Shown one piece after another: positions 1 through 11,400 of a stretch of DNA of 64,000 bases. Under the pieces are notes generated by a model. It was given only the letters and a program-made list of their open reading frames with translations. It had not been told where the DNA came from and did not search any database. The translations under genes and the position numbers were made by a program. Positions within the stretch are counted from its first letter, which is position 1, and each line of letters begins with the position of its first letter. Origin of the DNA: Prinsepia uniflora (taxonomy: Eukaryota > Streptophyta > Magnoliopsida > Rosales > Rosaceae); contig CM064862.1 in the NCBI GenBank assembly GCA_032719365.1, positions 322,501 to 386,500 of the forward strand. Direction: 5' to 3'.

Positions 1-1838
1 GTGGTGGCCAGAGACAGAGGTCGATGAAGGACCGTGTGTTCTTCGAATTAGGAGGTACGATCTAGCCTGGTTTTTCATGATTTGACACGATAGATCAATA
101 GAACACGATTAGACGAACACATAGGTGAAAACCCCGTCGAGAATGGTGGCTGGAATTGGGAGAACCAGCTGGGTCAGTTTGCCGGTTCGTTTGAATCGAA
201 CCGAACCAGTGAATCGGTTTAGACCAGGTTTGCTGGAGATTGACGATGAACAGTACGTGGCGCGTGGGTTTCACGCGCAGCCGCTTGCGACGGCGCGTGG
301 AGCACTTTTGGGTCAAGTGTTCAACATGACTTTTAATCTATTTGATGTAACGAACATTTTGTGACTAGTTTCGTGTCAATCGGATATCGTTTCGATATGT
401 TTCGGGGTGTCCGAAGGTTTAGAATCGAGTTTTAAAATAGTTAAAAATTCGGGAAAATTACGGGACTTCAATGGAAAGTTAATGAAGAGGTTAGTAACCC
501 TCTAGTGTGATTTGGACAGGTTTGGAAGTCCCGGTTATAGTAGTGTGGCCCAGGAAGGCTTATGGCATGCGTATCGAGGTGGCAGCGTAGGACAGTCTGT
601 GAATGGACTTCATTTTCCTATGATGATGGTTGTGGCACTGGTGGTTTACATGATTGCACGTATTTCGAGGTAATTCCGTATTTATACGTATTCCGAGGGT
701 TACGAGTTTATACTATGGTTATATGATTATGAGTTTAATAATGGTTCTATGGCATGGTTTTGGTTTTGGAAAGATGAACTCGGGCATGAGACCCATTTCA
801 ATTATGTAATCGGGCTAGGGGTCCAGTTGGTTTACGAAATCGGGCTGAGACCCTTTTGAGTTATGTGATCGGGTCGGAGGCCCAGTGGTTTACAAAATCG
901 TACATGAGGCCCAGTTGAGTTTTATAAATGTGATTTCGGGTCTGGGACCCTATGTTTCATAAATGTGATTTCGGGTCGGGGACCCTAAATGAAATTGTGA
1001 TGTTTTATGGGAATTTCGGGCAGGGCCCATTGATATGTTTTGAAATGATTTTGTAAAACTGTTTTTCATATATCATCTTGATACGAGGATATGTGATGGT
1101 CTCCTCCAGGTGTCTAGGACACTGGGGAAGTCACGGTGCATTGTCTGCGAGGGATCATTATACAGAGTTACCGGACCGTATAGTGACTCGGGAGTAGGAT
1201 TGCTATGATTAGACGTCTGGGACGTCAGACATCTGGGATGTCAGAGATATTGATCCGGAGAGACGCCAGGTAGCACGCGTTGCTTATTACCATGAGATAT
1301 GACGTTTGGGATGCCAAGGATGGTTATATGGTAAATATGGATTATTGGATTCATGAGATGGTATTTCGGTATTTGTGGATTTGTGGTTATGGATTTGGGC
1401 AGTGGCCCACTTGGTTATGGACTTACGAATTTTGATATTCTGCAGTTTTGGGCTGAGTTCCCACACTTGGTTTTGATTTACGGTTTTTGGGCTAAGGTCA
1501 TAATGGCTTACTTCAGTAAATGTTTTGATTACTGGTTTTCGATGCATACATGCATACCTTTTAGTGAAGGGCATAAATATCTTTATGAAATGTGTTTTAT
1601 GAACTTATTGATTTTCGTCCATTCATAGTTCTTAATGGTTTGGTTGCCCTTCATGTTGATCACGGATGCGGGCTGTAGTAGAGACCGAGACATCGCACTC
1701 CTCCACCGATCCTAGAGCGCTCTGAGAGCCCCGTATGGGCTGAGGTACGTATTATCCTTTGTTTGACACTTCGTGTCAGACAGGAGCATGACGCATCCCA
1801 CGTTAATCCCGGGGGATTGGGATGGGTCGTGTCACTTG
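1..1838. mobile_element. LTR-retrotransposon fragment (probable Gypsy-type LTR)
   Basis: This stretch has no credible gene. It carries a GC-richer tract of degenerate GGGCC/GGGACC-containing repeats (about 780-1030), short palindromic blocks, and a right edge reading GGGATGGGTCGTGTCA. Read on the minus strand that edge is TGACACGACCC, a typical LTR start. The edge falls inside a Copia protease sequence, which continues only to the right, so this element appears to have inserted into the Copia copy. The block at about 170-316 is also found, diverged, at about 56,630-56,790. No gag or pol is visible and the left end lies outside the window, so the Gypsy assignment is inference. Confidence 0.45.
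780..1030. repeat. Degenerate tandem array inside the LTR-like fragment
   Basis: Five to six diverged units of roughly 45-60 bp share the pattern ATCGGGC(T)..GAGGCCCAGT followed by TTTA/ATAAATGTGATTTCGGGTC. Spacing is irregular. It is probably an internal repeat of the LTR rather than an independent satellite. Confidence 0.5.
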
Positions 1839-3367
1839 GCATGTAAATCTGAGACAATTCAGAAGTCATGTGAGCTGTTGCTCCTGTGTCTGCAATCCAG
1901 TAGCCTTGTGGTTGTCTGGTGGATGATTGAGCATTCATGGCAGTGAGATTATTTGGAGGAGAAGAACCTTGATAAGAGTAGTTTTCCCTTTGATAACAGT
2001 GTGTAGTTGTGTGACCAATCTTCCAGCAAATTTGACATGGATCATTGACTCTTGTAGGTTGATTCTGATGTCGATAGTAAAAGTCGGATGTTGTATGTCC
2101 CCTCTTTGCACATATTTGGCAGGCTGGTGATTGCTGGTAACCATTCTGAGTAGGTGTTCCAAGAATTCCAGAAGCATAATTGAGACCTGAATTGTTCACC
2201 TTTCCATTGTTCCAATTTCCATTACTGCCATTGTTCCAATTTCTGGAGTTTTCCCCACCATAACTGTTATTCCATCTTCCTTTGTTCTTGTTCTTGTTAC
2301 CATTTCTTCGACCTCCATAGTTGAGATTGTTGTTGTTGTTGAAATTTTTGCTGTTGTGACCACTGCTTTGACTGTAGCCTCCATTGAACCCAAAGTAATG
2401 TGAGTTCTCAGGTATCAGTTGAAAGGCCCTAGAATGGTTGTTAGTCACATCATTATTAGTTGATCCATTGTCATTGAAATGGCTAATCTCAAAGGAACTT
2501 GAGGCCTCATTGTCAAAATCTGGTGAAGAGTGAGTGGAAACACCATTCTTGGTGGCTGTAAGTGCAGACAAGAAAGAGGACTGCATTGAGGTTTATTCAA
2601 TCACTTTTTCCTCAGCCAAAAGTTGAGACCTGAAATCTTTCAAGCTTATAGAGCTTTCTTTTCCACAAATCACACATCAAAAAGTATTATATTCTGCAGG
2701 TAAGCCCCTCAATGTAAGTATAACAACATCATTATCTCCAAAGTGAACATTACATGACACCAGAAGATCTCTTGCATGTTTTATTATTTGTAGATATTGA
2801 GTCATGTTTTCTGAGCCTTTATTTATGTTTTGCAGATCAGTCTTTAATTGAAAAATAAAAGACTTAGTAGAGGAGGCAAACCTGTCCTTCAAGCTTGTCC
2901 ACATTTCCTATGCACTCTTGCATCCAATAACACACAGAATTGCAGATGGTGAGATTGTTGCAGTAATAAGTTGCATCATGGCATAATCGTGCATCTTCCA
3001 CACCAGATATGCATCTGAAGAAAGAGTTCCAACATCTGAATCTGACGAGGATTGTAGAGGGGGACAGGGCCTTGTGCCGTCAATAAAGCCAATGACTCCA
3101 TTTACACTAAACAGAAGTTCCATCTGAAAATTCCAAGTGATGAAATTGTGATCATCAAGCTTAACATTCTCTGCATTTCCAATTGTGGAATCAGTGAAGC
3201 AATAGGAGATTGAAGAATTTGTAGTTGACTAGCTGTAACCATGGTGGTTTTAAGCAATTGATCAAATACTCAATTGTAAGAACAGAAAGAAGAAGGATTT
3301 TCTTGAGAAGCAGATGCTTGAGGCTAGAATCACTCGTGAATGGGGTTAACCATGTATCACGAGACTA
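1839..3367 (-). pseudogene. Truncated Ty1/Copia gag-protease region
   Basis: Read on the minus strand, broken frames give a Copia Gag N-terminal domain (about 3123-2910), more Gag (about 2904-2677, with 'LRGLPAEYNTF'), two zinc-knuckle-like motifs (about 2140-1990) and the aspartic protease signature 'WIADTGATAHMT' (about 1890-1850). The first knuckle, CQICAKRGHTTSDFYY, has lost its final Cys; the second, CQICWKIGHTTTHC, is intact. Homology stops at about 1838, where an LTR-like edge begins, so integrase, reverse transcriptase and RNase H are missing from the window. In-frame stops separate the Gag pieces. The copy is not functional. A primer-binding site and LTR lie just to the right. Confidence 0.85.
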
Positions 3368-3379
3368 GCTCTGATACCA
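3368..3379 (-). other. Copia primer-binding site (initiator tRNA-Met type)
   Basis: On the minus strand this reads TGGTATCAGAGC, the standard plant Copia primer-binding site complementary to the 3' end of initiator tRNA-Met. It lies between the LTR on its right and the Gag frame on its left, which fixes the element's orientation. Confidence 0.85.
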
Positions 3380-3905
3380 TATTAGGTTTTAGTGTTCTTG
3401 AAGTTTTAGAAGGACGGTTTTTGAAGAAGAAGATGAGGTTTTTAGAGAGAAGATGGAGAGAATCGAAGAGAGAGAAAATATAGAGAATGAAGAAATCGTT
3501 ATCCTTAAATGATCGTACATACATCAATTAAGCCCTTTACTTACTCATCATATAGGCGGCAGTTTCTTAGTCACTAAGTAATCTGTTTTAACTTAGCTAA
3601 CAACCTAACTAATCACTAACTGAATTCAACAACTTGCTTAGCATTTGTACAACTGCAGGATAGTGACAGTGCTTGTACCAGCAGACCATGGTGAGCTGCA
3701 GCACAGGGAATCTGCTTTGCACTGTGGACCACACGGCACACAACTGATTCAAGTTGGTTGGTTGCATCGTACAAGATGGTGGCCAGGGATCCGTACATGT
3801 TGCGTATTCGTGACATGGCACCTTTTACTGCTGACTTGCTTTGGTTGTCACTTTGCTGACTTATCACCTTGCATCGTCATCTTGCATCGATATAGTATAG
3901 CTTAC
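3380..3905 (-). mobile_element. 5' LTR of the truncated Copia copy (approximate limits)
   Basis: This sequence follows the primer-binding site and contains no gene. The minus-strand 3' part is rich in TCTCTCTTC tracts, as expected of an LTR leader. The outer edge is not certain because the partner LTR lies outside the window; a plausible end is near 3900. No target duplication can be checked. Confidence 0.5.
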
Positions 3906-4707
3906 AACGTGTTGGTTGAATGAATTCATGCACATATGAAAAATTATATTTCAAACTCTTTTGATCACCGTTCAAACATTAATTCTTCGATTTTTGATCG
4001 GTCTATTTATTAAGGTGTTGATGGGGCTTATCTATGTGATTCGCTACGTTTGCTTGTGCATATCAGCATATTTGGTTAGCGAAACTTTTCGAGTCGTACG
4101 AATTGCTATGCTTCGTTTTGTTTCTATATGATAAAATGTACCATGACTGATGCACTCTCGATGGTAATACGAAGAGAGTGAAGAACGAATAATCCTTCAA
4201 ACGAAAAGGACGATTCAGCTCGACTTAAGTGAGAATAAACATGGTGATAAGGTTGAATAAAATCTTTATAGTATATAAAGTCAGTGATTTTGTTTAACAA
4301 GGTCCCTATAACTAATTTTTTTTAAATACAAAAATCACTTAAAACATGGTGAAATGTGGATCGATCAAATAACTTTGTCACATCATCGATTGATGTGGAT
4401 CGAGCGCAAATGGTATTCGGACAATGATTCAACAAAATGAGGTAGCTAAATTCAATCATTTTTGTGATATATGAAGCTTAAACCAAATAAGAAATATAAA
4501 AAAAAAAAAAGGAGAAGGGTTGTATCCTAATATTACTTAATTCATTAGCTTACAAAAAGAGGTGCGATTAAACACCTTAATATTACATGTACCATTAATT
4601 ATTTGTCTCAATTAACAACATGTGTAACCTTATTTGGCTATAATTATACGTGCATGCTATGGATTGGATTGGATTGGAATTGGGTGCTTATTTTTCATTA
4701 ATTTGGC
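3906..4707. other. Intergenic, 3' side of the WAT1-like gene
   Basis: AT-rich sequence with no coding potential. It includes a poly-A run near 4,498-4,510 and the presumed 3' UTR of the minus-strand transporter gene just left of 4,708. Nothing else is recognised. Confidence 0.6.
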
Positions 4708-7647
4708 TCATGCTGAATCCTTGTTTTGCATGCCGGCACTCTTGTGAATGTCAATATTAGTTAATTGAATTTTGTGTTGGTTGACTTGAGATGTGTGATC
4801 TCCATCTGTATTAATATTCCTGATTGCTTCAGACGCTGTAACTGGAATTGGAATTGCATCACCACCTTCACCTTCTTCTTCCTTCTCTTTATACTCCTTG
4901 TACTTCCCCCAAAGAACCGAGTACAGCCCCACAACAATTAGTACAGCGCCAAGAACCCTAATTTTTGGCACAATTAATTAGTTAAATAACATTCATTGAT
5001 CGAGCTAGTGCCGGGTGCGATTGTACGTGTAGGTGCGATATATTTAATTTGTGTAAATAAACTAATTAAGGAAAATGCATACATCTCATTCGGGTGATAT
5101 CTCATTATATATATATATATATATATTTTTAATTTATGGAACTTTCTTTATGGGCAATGCTATTTGGACCATCTAAATTGATCACATTTAATGACCATGT
5201 TGATGTGGCCATGATCACCAAATGTGGTCAATTTAGATGGTCCAAATAGCATTATTCACATATATTATAATTAAAACCATTCATTTCTAAATTATCATGT
5301 GAAAATCATCTCTGTAAAAAGATTAACAAGATTAGAGTTCGTTTAGTTATTAATGTGAAAATCATTTCTTTGTAAGAATTAAGAACTTCAGGACAGACTA
5401 TTCACTTAGTTTATACATATTTATCAACTAAACCATCTCCAATATTTTTTTTTACCGAGCTAATCTTAATATAATGATTTAAAGATTCAACAGTTTCGAT
5501 TATAATATATGTAAGATAAAATGCAAGTATTGGCGATGAATTAATAAGGATCATTTGGTACGTACCCTCCAACATAGATGTTTTCGGCAAGGATGAAATA
5601 GCCCATGATAGCTACAATGATCATCATAAGAGGGCTAAAAGCGGTAACAAAAACAGGACCTGTTTTTCGCATCACCAGCCCTTGAACATAGTATGCGAGC
5701 CCTGAACCCACAATGCCCTAATATACATAATTGCATGCAGCTGATTCAATCAGTACGTAATAAGAATAATTTTAAAGAGAGCGACAAATGAAATCCCCTA
5801 AAACTTAATTAATTAATAATAATTTGAATTAGTGATACATAAGTACGTGAATGAATGAATGAATGAATACGTACACAATATGCAGCACCGAGAAGATTGA
5901 TGTCCCAGCCAATGGACCATGCTGAGGGATTGTGCTCCATAACAAAGGTGACAACTGCGGACTGCAAAGTCCCGAAGAAGCACACAAGTGCTGTGAGCGA
6001 CAGGGGTGCTTGGTACCGCTTCTGCGTCACTGCCTGGACTATGAAAAAAGAAGCCCATGCGAGAGTGGCAACTACCAAAAGAATCGAACCAGTTACCCAG
6101 TCCCTGGCGGCTGCCGCAACATCACCCTCACCGCCCTCACTACCGCCGCTGTTACCACCATTATTCCAGGACTTAAAAGGAATCACACTTCCTTTGTACA
6201 TTGTCATCAGCATTGCTCCTCCCACTGTCAGTATCGTACCCACCACCTTTGCTTGGCATCTAACCTTCCTCATCTCCACCTTCTCCATCCTAATCAATCA
6301 ATTTCATTCATTAGTTAATCTTCATTACTGATCCTGATCCATAGTTAATATAAATACTTAAGGAAAGTGGTCTAATTATCAGCTACATATTACCTGCAGA
6401 TGACCGCCATGACGAATGTCATTGCCGGAAGCATGTTACTCATGGCACAAGAGAATGTGGGCGACGTCAACTTCAGTCCAGCGTAATAGAAATTTTGATC
6501 AATCACTGGCCTGCACGTGGAAAAAATATATAACATATTCAAAATATAATGCAAATCAATTTTTTTGAATTAGTTTTGCCAGCGGATTATTATGGCTGGC
6601 AGGGCAAACCTCTCGATAAGCCTTATCCACGCCAACCTTTCTTTGAGAAAAGATGGAAGAGAGGAGACTATGAGAACTGGTGAAGAAAGCTCCAAGCCGG
6701 TATATAGCTTAGCTCGTCTCATATGTTAAGTAGTTAAAATGGGCATTTCAGAGGTTTTTAAAAAGGACAATGATATTTGGACTCACTAAATTGACTACAT
6801 TTAGTGACCATATTGATGTGTCAATCAATAAATAGTCTAATATAAATATAGAATAATTTCATTAATAAAATAATATCATTTATTGATTGCCACATTAATA
6901 TAATTACTAAATTTAGTCAATTTAAAAAATCCAAATAGCATTATTTTTAAAAAAATATGATTTATTTTTTCGTATGCCGAAGATTAAGGCCCATGTTGCC
7001 CATGTTTTTTAGCGTCAATGATGTCGGCTTTCTGCCTTTTTTTAGCGTCAACGACGTAGTTTGCCCGGCAAGTCCAATTACTTTCGCCAAGCAAAGTTGC
7101 TTTTAGCGGCGAAAATCCCTCTGCTGGACAAACTTTGGACAGACAAGACTTGTTTTCTAGTAGTGTTTTCGGGAATATATAGGGAAAAAAAAAAAAAAAC
7201 AAAATAAGGAACACCTACCCAAGAAGACCGAGTACAAAGAGTTGCACAAAGATGGGAAATGTAATTTTTGTTCTCATTTTCCTGCATACGTATTAACAAA
7301 TTAATTAGTATCAAAATTTGAGGTGTATATATTAACTCTTCCTTCTATCTACAAGCAATTGAACCCTCCACATCTCGATCGATTGATCAGAGTCACAATC
7401 ATATATGTGTAAGAAAAAGAAAAAGAAAAAAAGGATAAAATAGGTACCTCTCAAGGACGAGAGCAAATGGAGCAATTGCTAAGGTAGCAAAGGCGTGACG
7501 ATAGACAACAAGAACGTAGTGGCTCATTCCACGGTTGAGTGAAATCTTCGTGATGATGTTCATGCCCGCATAACCCAATTGCAGACTAACCATGGCTATG
7601 TACGGCTTACATCTCTCCATCAAATTCCTAAAGCACCCCCCCTCCAT
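4708..7647 (-). CDS. WAT1-related protein (EamA-type plant transporter), 6 exons
   Basis: This is a multi-pass membrane protein of the plant drug/metabolite exporter family related to Arabidopsis WAT1 (WALLS ARE THIN 1), thought to export small metabolites at the plasma membrane or tonoplast. Exons on the minus strand are 7647-7448, 7281-7219, 6510-6394, 6289-5875, 5717-5566 and 4957-4708. All introns are GT-AG and frame is kept, giving about 398 aa, the usual family length. Family signatures are 'YVLVVYRHAFATLAIAPFA' in exon 1, 'DQNFYYAGLKLTSPTFSCAM' in exon 3, 'AWASFFIVQA' in exon 4 and 'AFSPLMMIIVAIMGYFILAE' in exon 5. Two EamA repeats are separated by a Gly/Ser-rich acidic linker (exon 4). 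The tail is charged (KEYKEKEEEGEGG). The Met at 7647 starts the canonical ERCKPYIAM region. Introns 3 and 5 contain MITE-like elements. The specific substrate cannot be told from sequence. Confidence 0.93.
5156..5253. mobile_element. MITE-like fold-back element A in WAT1 intron 5
   Basis: A 98-bp near-perfect palindrome: the left arm starts AATGCTATTTGGACCATCTA (5156) and the right arm ends as its reverse complement at 5253. Arms of about 35 bp flank a short centre containing GATGTGGCC. There is no coding capacity and no clear target duplication. It is related to element B at 6769-6942. Confidence 0.75.
6769..6942. mobile_element. MITE-like fold-back element B in WAT1 intron 3
   Basis: A 174-bp element with the same terminal motif as element A (AATGATATTTGGACTC at the left, CCAAATAGCATT at the right). 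It also has a nested inverted repeat (TCAATCAATAAAT / ATTTATTGATTG). It is more diverged and longer than element A, so the two are separate insertions of one family. Confidence 0.7.
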
Positions 7648-10306
7648 TAATTTATTCTTTGATTTTGATTTTAATTTTATCTCTCAAGATCAAAGAGAAA
7701 AAAAAAATAGATCGATATAGAGGAACAAACAACACGGTCAAGCTAGCTTCCTTGTGTGTTGTCTGTCTCCCAAGCGAAAGGTGAAAATGAAGCAGCTTCA
7801 TTACTAACCTATTTATAAGCCTCGTTTGGCCTTGGTGCATGGGAAGTGGGGAGCAGACCATGCATGCACTATCCTATTATATCATATTAACTATGATGAA
7901 ATAATGCTATTGCGCTCCTTATTGAAGACTACTTTGAGTCACTCTCTGAGGTGGCCGGGTATCCACTTAGTGTTACTCGCATCATCGATCTTTAGTTTGA
8001 TGAATTTGTTTGTACTCGCATCATGTGTTAGAAAAATGTTGATATTCATCCGTCTTGTTGGAGTGTGATGCAATTAATGCTCATATTGAAAAAAAACGCA
8101 ATTTCAATGTGTACTTTAAATAGGTTCAGATTATTCACTTCATTACTGATTAGGTTTAGAGTGGAACTTTAATTTTTACATGATATTAGAACCATTGTCC
8201 TATGTGTAAGAATTAACCACCACACTTATCACACGTTACCCATTCACATCGCCACACACGTGACATGTTAAAGTGCGAGTCAAAAACCTCAATTTCTACT
8301 CATCGATCGAACTGTAAATAGTAAAATTGAAAATGAATGTACGTATAAGATAATATCACATACTGTTTTTAACTACAAGCTATTTGTGATCACTATGCTA
8401 TAGTTGTTCTTAAATCGTAATGCTATTTGTGACCACTACGCTATACTACGTTTTTTCATTTGATGAAATTCGAATACTTTTATGAAAATATATGTGAACA
8501 GTTGAAGGCAGAAAACTATGGTTTCTTGGTGGCAGCACTAGGAGATACAGCCATACATGTACTATTCATCAATATATCTGCACTTGAATTTTACTCGCTG
8601 ACTTCGCTTTTTCTTTTAAAAAATAAAATTAAAAATAGAGTGTAAAAATAGTTCCATTTAAAATATTATGAATTTGACTATGACACAAAACAAACAAGAT
8701 TTTGATGCGGTGGCATGCAATACGATATATGTCCCTATAAAGCCATGATCTCACGTTTCATTAATATAAGTTCGAGCTTAATTAAATTATACGATGGATT
8801 AGTGATAACTAAATATGAATCGTTTTATATTTATTATGATTTAAATTTAAAATATCTTGATAAAAAAAATACTATTTATTACTCTATAATTGCCATTATA
8901 TTAGTCAATTGTAATAATGATTGTCATTTTTTGACGAACCCTAATCTATCAACTTCGTTGGCTTTATATGTATGTGCAAGGGTTATTCATACAACAGGAG
9001 TAATAAATTAATAACAATAAAATGTCATGGCCCCAAGCTGTCTCTGCCTGTGTATGGCACTTCCCTAATACATAAAGCATTAAAGCATGAAGAAGATTGG
9101 CTCTGTGCCTCTCGACTCGGCATTCCAATGAACCTACTTACCCCGTCATCCAAATAATATTCTGCCTAACCCCAGTTATTATGATTAACTTTTCTTTATT
9201 AATAAAGTAAAGTAAAGGGCAAATATCATTTACAAGTTTAGGGAGTCAATGTCAGAGCCGCAGAGCGAGCCTCTTATCAAACATACATTTCGATAAATTA
9301 ATTTTGTTGTTGATGCTCTGGTGAATTTGGGTCATTTCTTCGAAGATTCCTTGAATGAAGTAGATCTATCCCTGCTTACCAGTGTTATTGTAGCTTGAAA
9401 GTTCGACCTCTTATCTAAGGGTTGTCTTAGAGGCTTTGCACTCTAGTACTTGCATCTTTCCTTTTGAAAAAAAAAAAAATCAAAATCATAATGGATCACT
9501 AGATTTCAATTTCATCATTTTATTTCATGTGGTTTTAAAATCATATCAATTTACTTATTCGATATATTTCAAAAATTAAATCATCAATTAAATTAAAATG
9601 TTATTAATCCATTAGAGACTTCGAAGTCGACTCAGTAGTTTACCATCAATAATATCAATATTGTAGCTTGTATACATATATACTTTGTCCCTAAGTCATC
9701 CATGTGGTATAAATGTATAATATTCTTCAACTTATAGTGTTTGGAGATCCTACCGTCCTTGTTGTTTTCATTTACAATTTTGGCACTATATAATGATTAA
9801 CTTGAGGTAATTTGCGGGAACTTAAGAAGAGGAAAGCGTGCCAGTATATAACACTACAGTTCATTGATCGATATTTCTATTTACATGGATACATGTGTAG
9901 AATTTGATATTTATTAATTGATATATTGTATATATGAATTTGATATATTGTGTTACTTGGCAAGTATTCGCACTATGTCTTTCTTTATAATTAAATTAAA
10001 GGCCAAGTCTTAGTTGTTCATTTTATGATCGATATATGATTAGCGTTGTTATTTTTCAAACCAATTTAAATAATAGGATGATATATACAGATTAAGAATT
10101 TGCAAAGTCGACGTCTTAGTTTAATAAGCTAAACCAAATGTGAATGCATCTTGATTAGCATGCTGTGTAGCTTCCTATAGTCTCCTCTTTGACTTTATAA
10201 TGAAGTTGTTCTCTTTGGCTCTCTCCGGCCTCTAGGCGCTAGCTTCTTAAGTTCTTATCGATTGATAAGTACATTGCTGAGGTTGTCCATAAATCAAAAT
10301 TGAAGC
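7648..10306. other. Intergenic, 5' side of the WAT1-like gene
   Basis: About 2.7 kb of AT-rich sequence. The first few hundred bases should hold the promoter and 5' UTR of the minus-strand transporter. Open frames here are short, with no recognisable domain. No RNA gene or transposon termini were identified. Confidence 0.5.
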
Positions 10307-10878
10307 ATGGACAGTCATGTTGTCCACAATTTGTTGGAAAGTGGGAGTGCAAAGATTGCTTCCCTTATGCCTTTGGCTGCTGGGTTCCTTACATTTGTGG
10401 GGATCGAGTGTTTTGTTGATGGATTGGTTGCGCCAATCAAACCCATAGTTGGGCAGTACTTGGCCAGGTACTTACTTGCCTGCAGTGGCCCTGTGGTCAC
10501 CAAATACCTGGACATTTATGTTGCTTACATTCTAATTAAGCTACAAGGCCAATATTGAGAACCTGCTGAAACAAATGAAGAAGCTCAAGGCGACGAGAGA
10601 CGTGGAGCTCCAAGCCGCTGAAGACGCCAAGAGGAGGGGAGTGCACGTACGTGGTGGTCAGAGCTGAAGTTGAGAGGTGTCTGAGCAGCGTCGATCCGCT
10701 GACCGAAGAGGCCGCCAAGTTTTTTGAATACAAAGGCGATGCAAACAGCGGGTGGTTTCGTTGGTTGTATGGCCTGCTGATGTCAAGGTACCACCAGTTG
10801 AGCAAGAATGCAAACAAGATGATACAGCTTCTTGTTCAACTTCAAGCAGATGGGATATTTGCTAAGGTTTCTAATTAA
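10307..10878 (+). pseudogene. N-terminal relic of a CC-NBS-LRR (RPS2-like) resistance gene
   Basis: Three successive frames encode pieces that match, in order, the N-terminal coiled-coil region of RPS2-type plant NLR immune receptors. Frame 1 (10307 to about 10541) gives 'CSGPVVTKYLDIYVAYI'. Frame 2 (about 10542-10640) gives 'NIENLLKQMKKLKATRD' and 'AAEDAKRRGVHV'. Frame 3 (10651-10878) gives 'VVRAEVERCLSSVDPLTEEA' and 'SRYHQLSKNANKMIQLL', ending IFAKVSN then a stop. Order and spacing fit the family pattern (coiled coil, W/C-L-x-x-V-D segment, SRY-x-LSK-x-A-x-K). No P-loop or other NB-ARC motif follows and no LRRs are seen. Two +1 frame changes make it a pseudogene unless it is spliced in a way I cannot see. 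The family assignment rests on motif recall and has not been searched. Confidence 0.7.
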
Positions 10879-11157
10879 TTACTTTGAGTTCAATTAAGCA
10901 TAAGTGATCGAACTAGGATCTTTAATCTCTTGTATTAATTAGTTCCACCTGATGAAATTGATTTCAGATTTCCAATCATGCATGTAATGTTTTCATCATT
11001 CGTTCATCACCTAATATGCATCCCCCTCATGAATACATGTCAGTTTGCAACCAATATATATATTCCAAAGGGCCCATACCAAGAAACTAAGTCGTGAAGG
11101 AAAGCAAAGATGTTGAGGGCTGGTAAGTTTTTCACGTACATAAAAACATAGTAAGTA

Positions 11158-11400
11158 CATTGTATTATACTAATTATTTCAATTTGATAGACTAATTTGT
11201 CTATTAAATAGACTAACTATTTAGTCGGACATTTATTGCACTGTCGGATTAAAATATTGATTATATCATATTGATCGAATTATATTATAACAGTTTATAA
11301 GAAATATTTATATATTTATATCATAAATATTAGTTATCTATATTATTATTATTATCATCATCATCATTATCTATTATTTATTTTAACAATAACAACGGTG
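11158..11400. repeat. AT-rich dispersed repeat, copy 1 (partial)
   Basis: The core TAATAGACT..CTATTTAGTC followed by ATAAATATTAGTTAT and a (TTA)n/(ATC)n tract aligns with the left part of the 27,110-27,690 copy. It is likely a degraded non-autonomous element; the termini are unclear. Confidence 0.5.

Noticed and set aside
1660..2586. A single 308-residue protein
   Set aside because: The frame runs from Copia Gag/protease through the LTR edge at 1838; its C-terminal 60 or so residues are LTR sequence, not part of the protein family.
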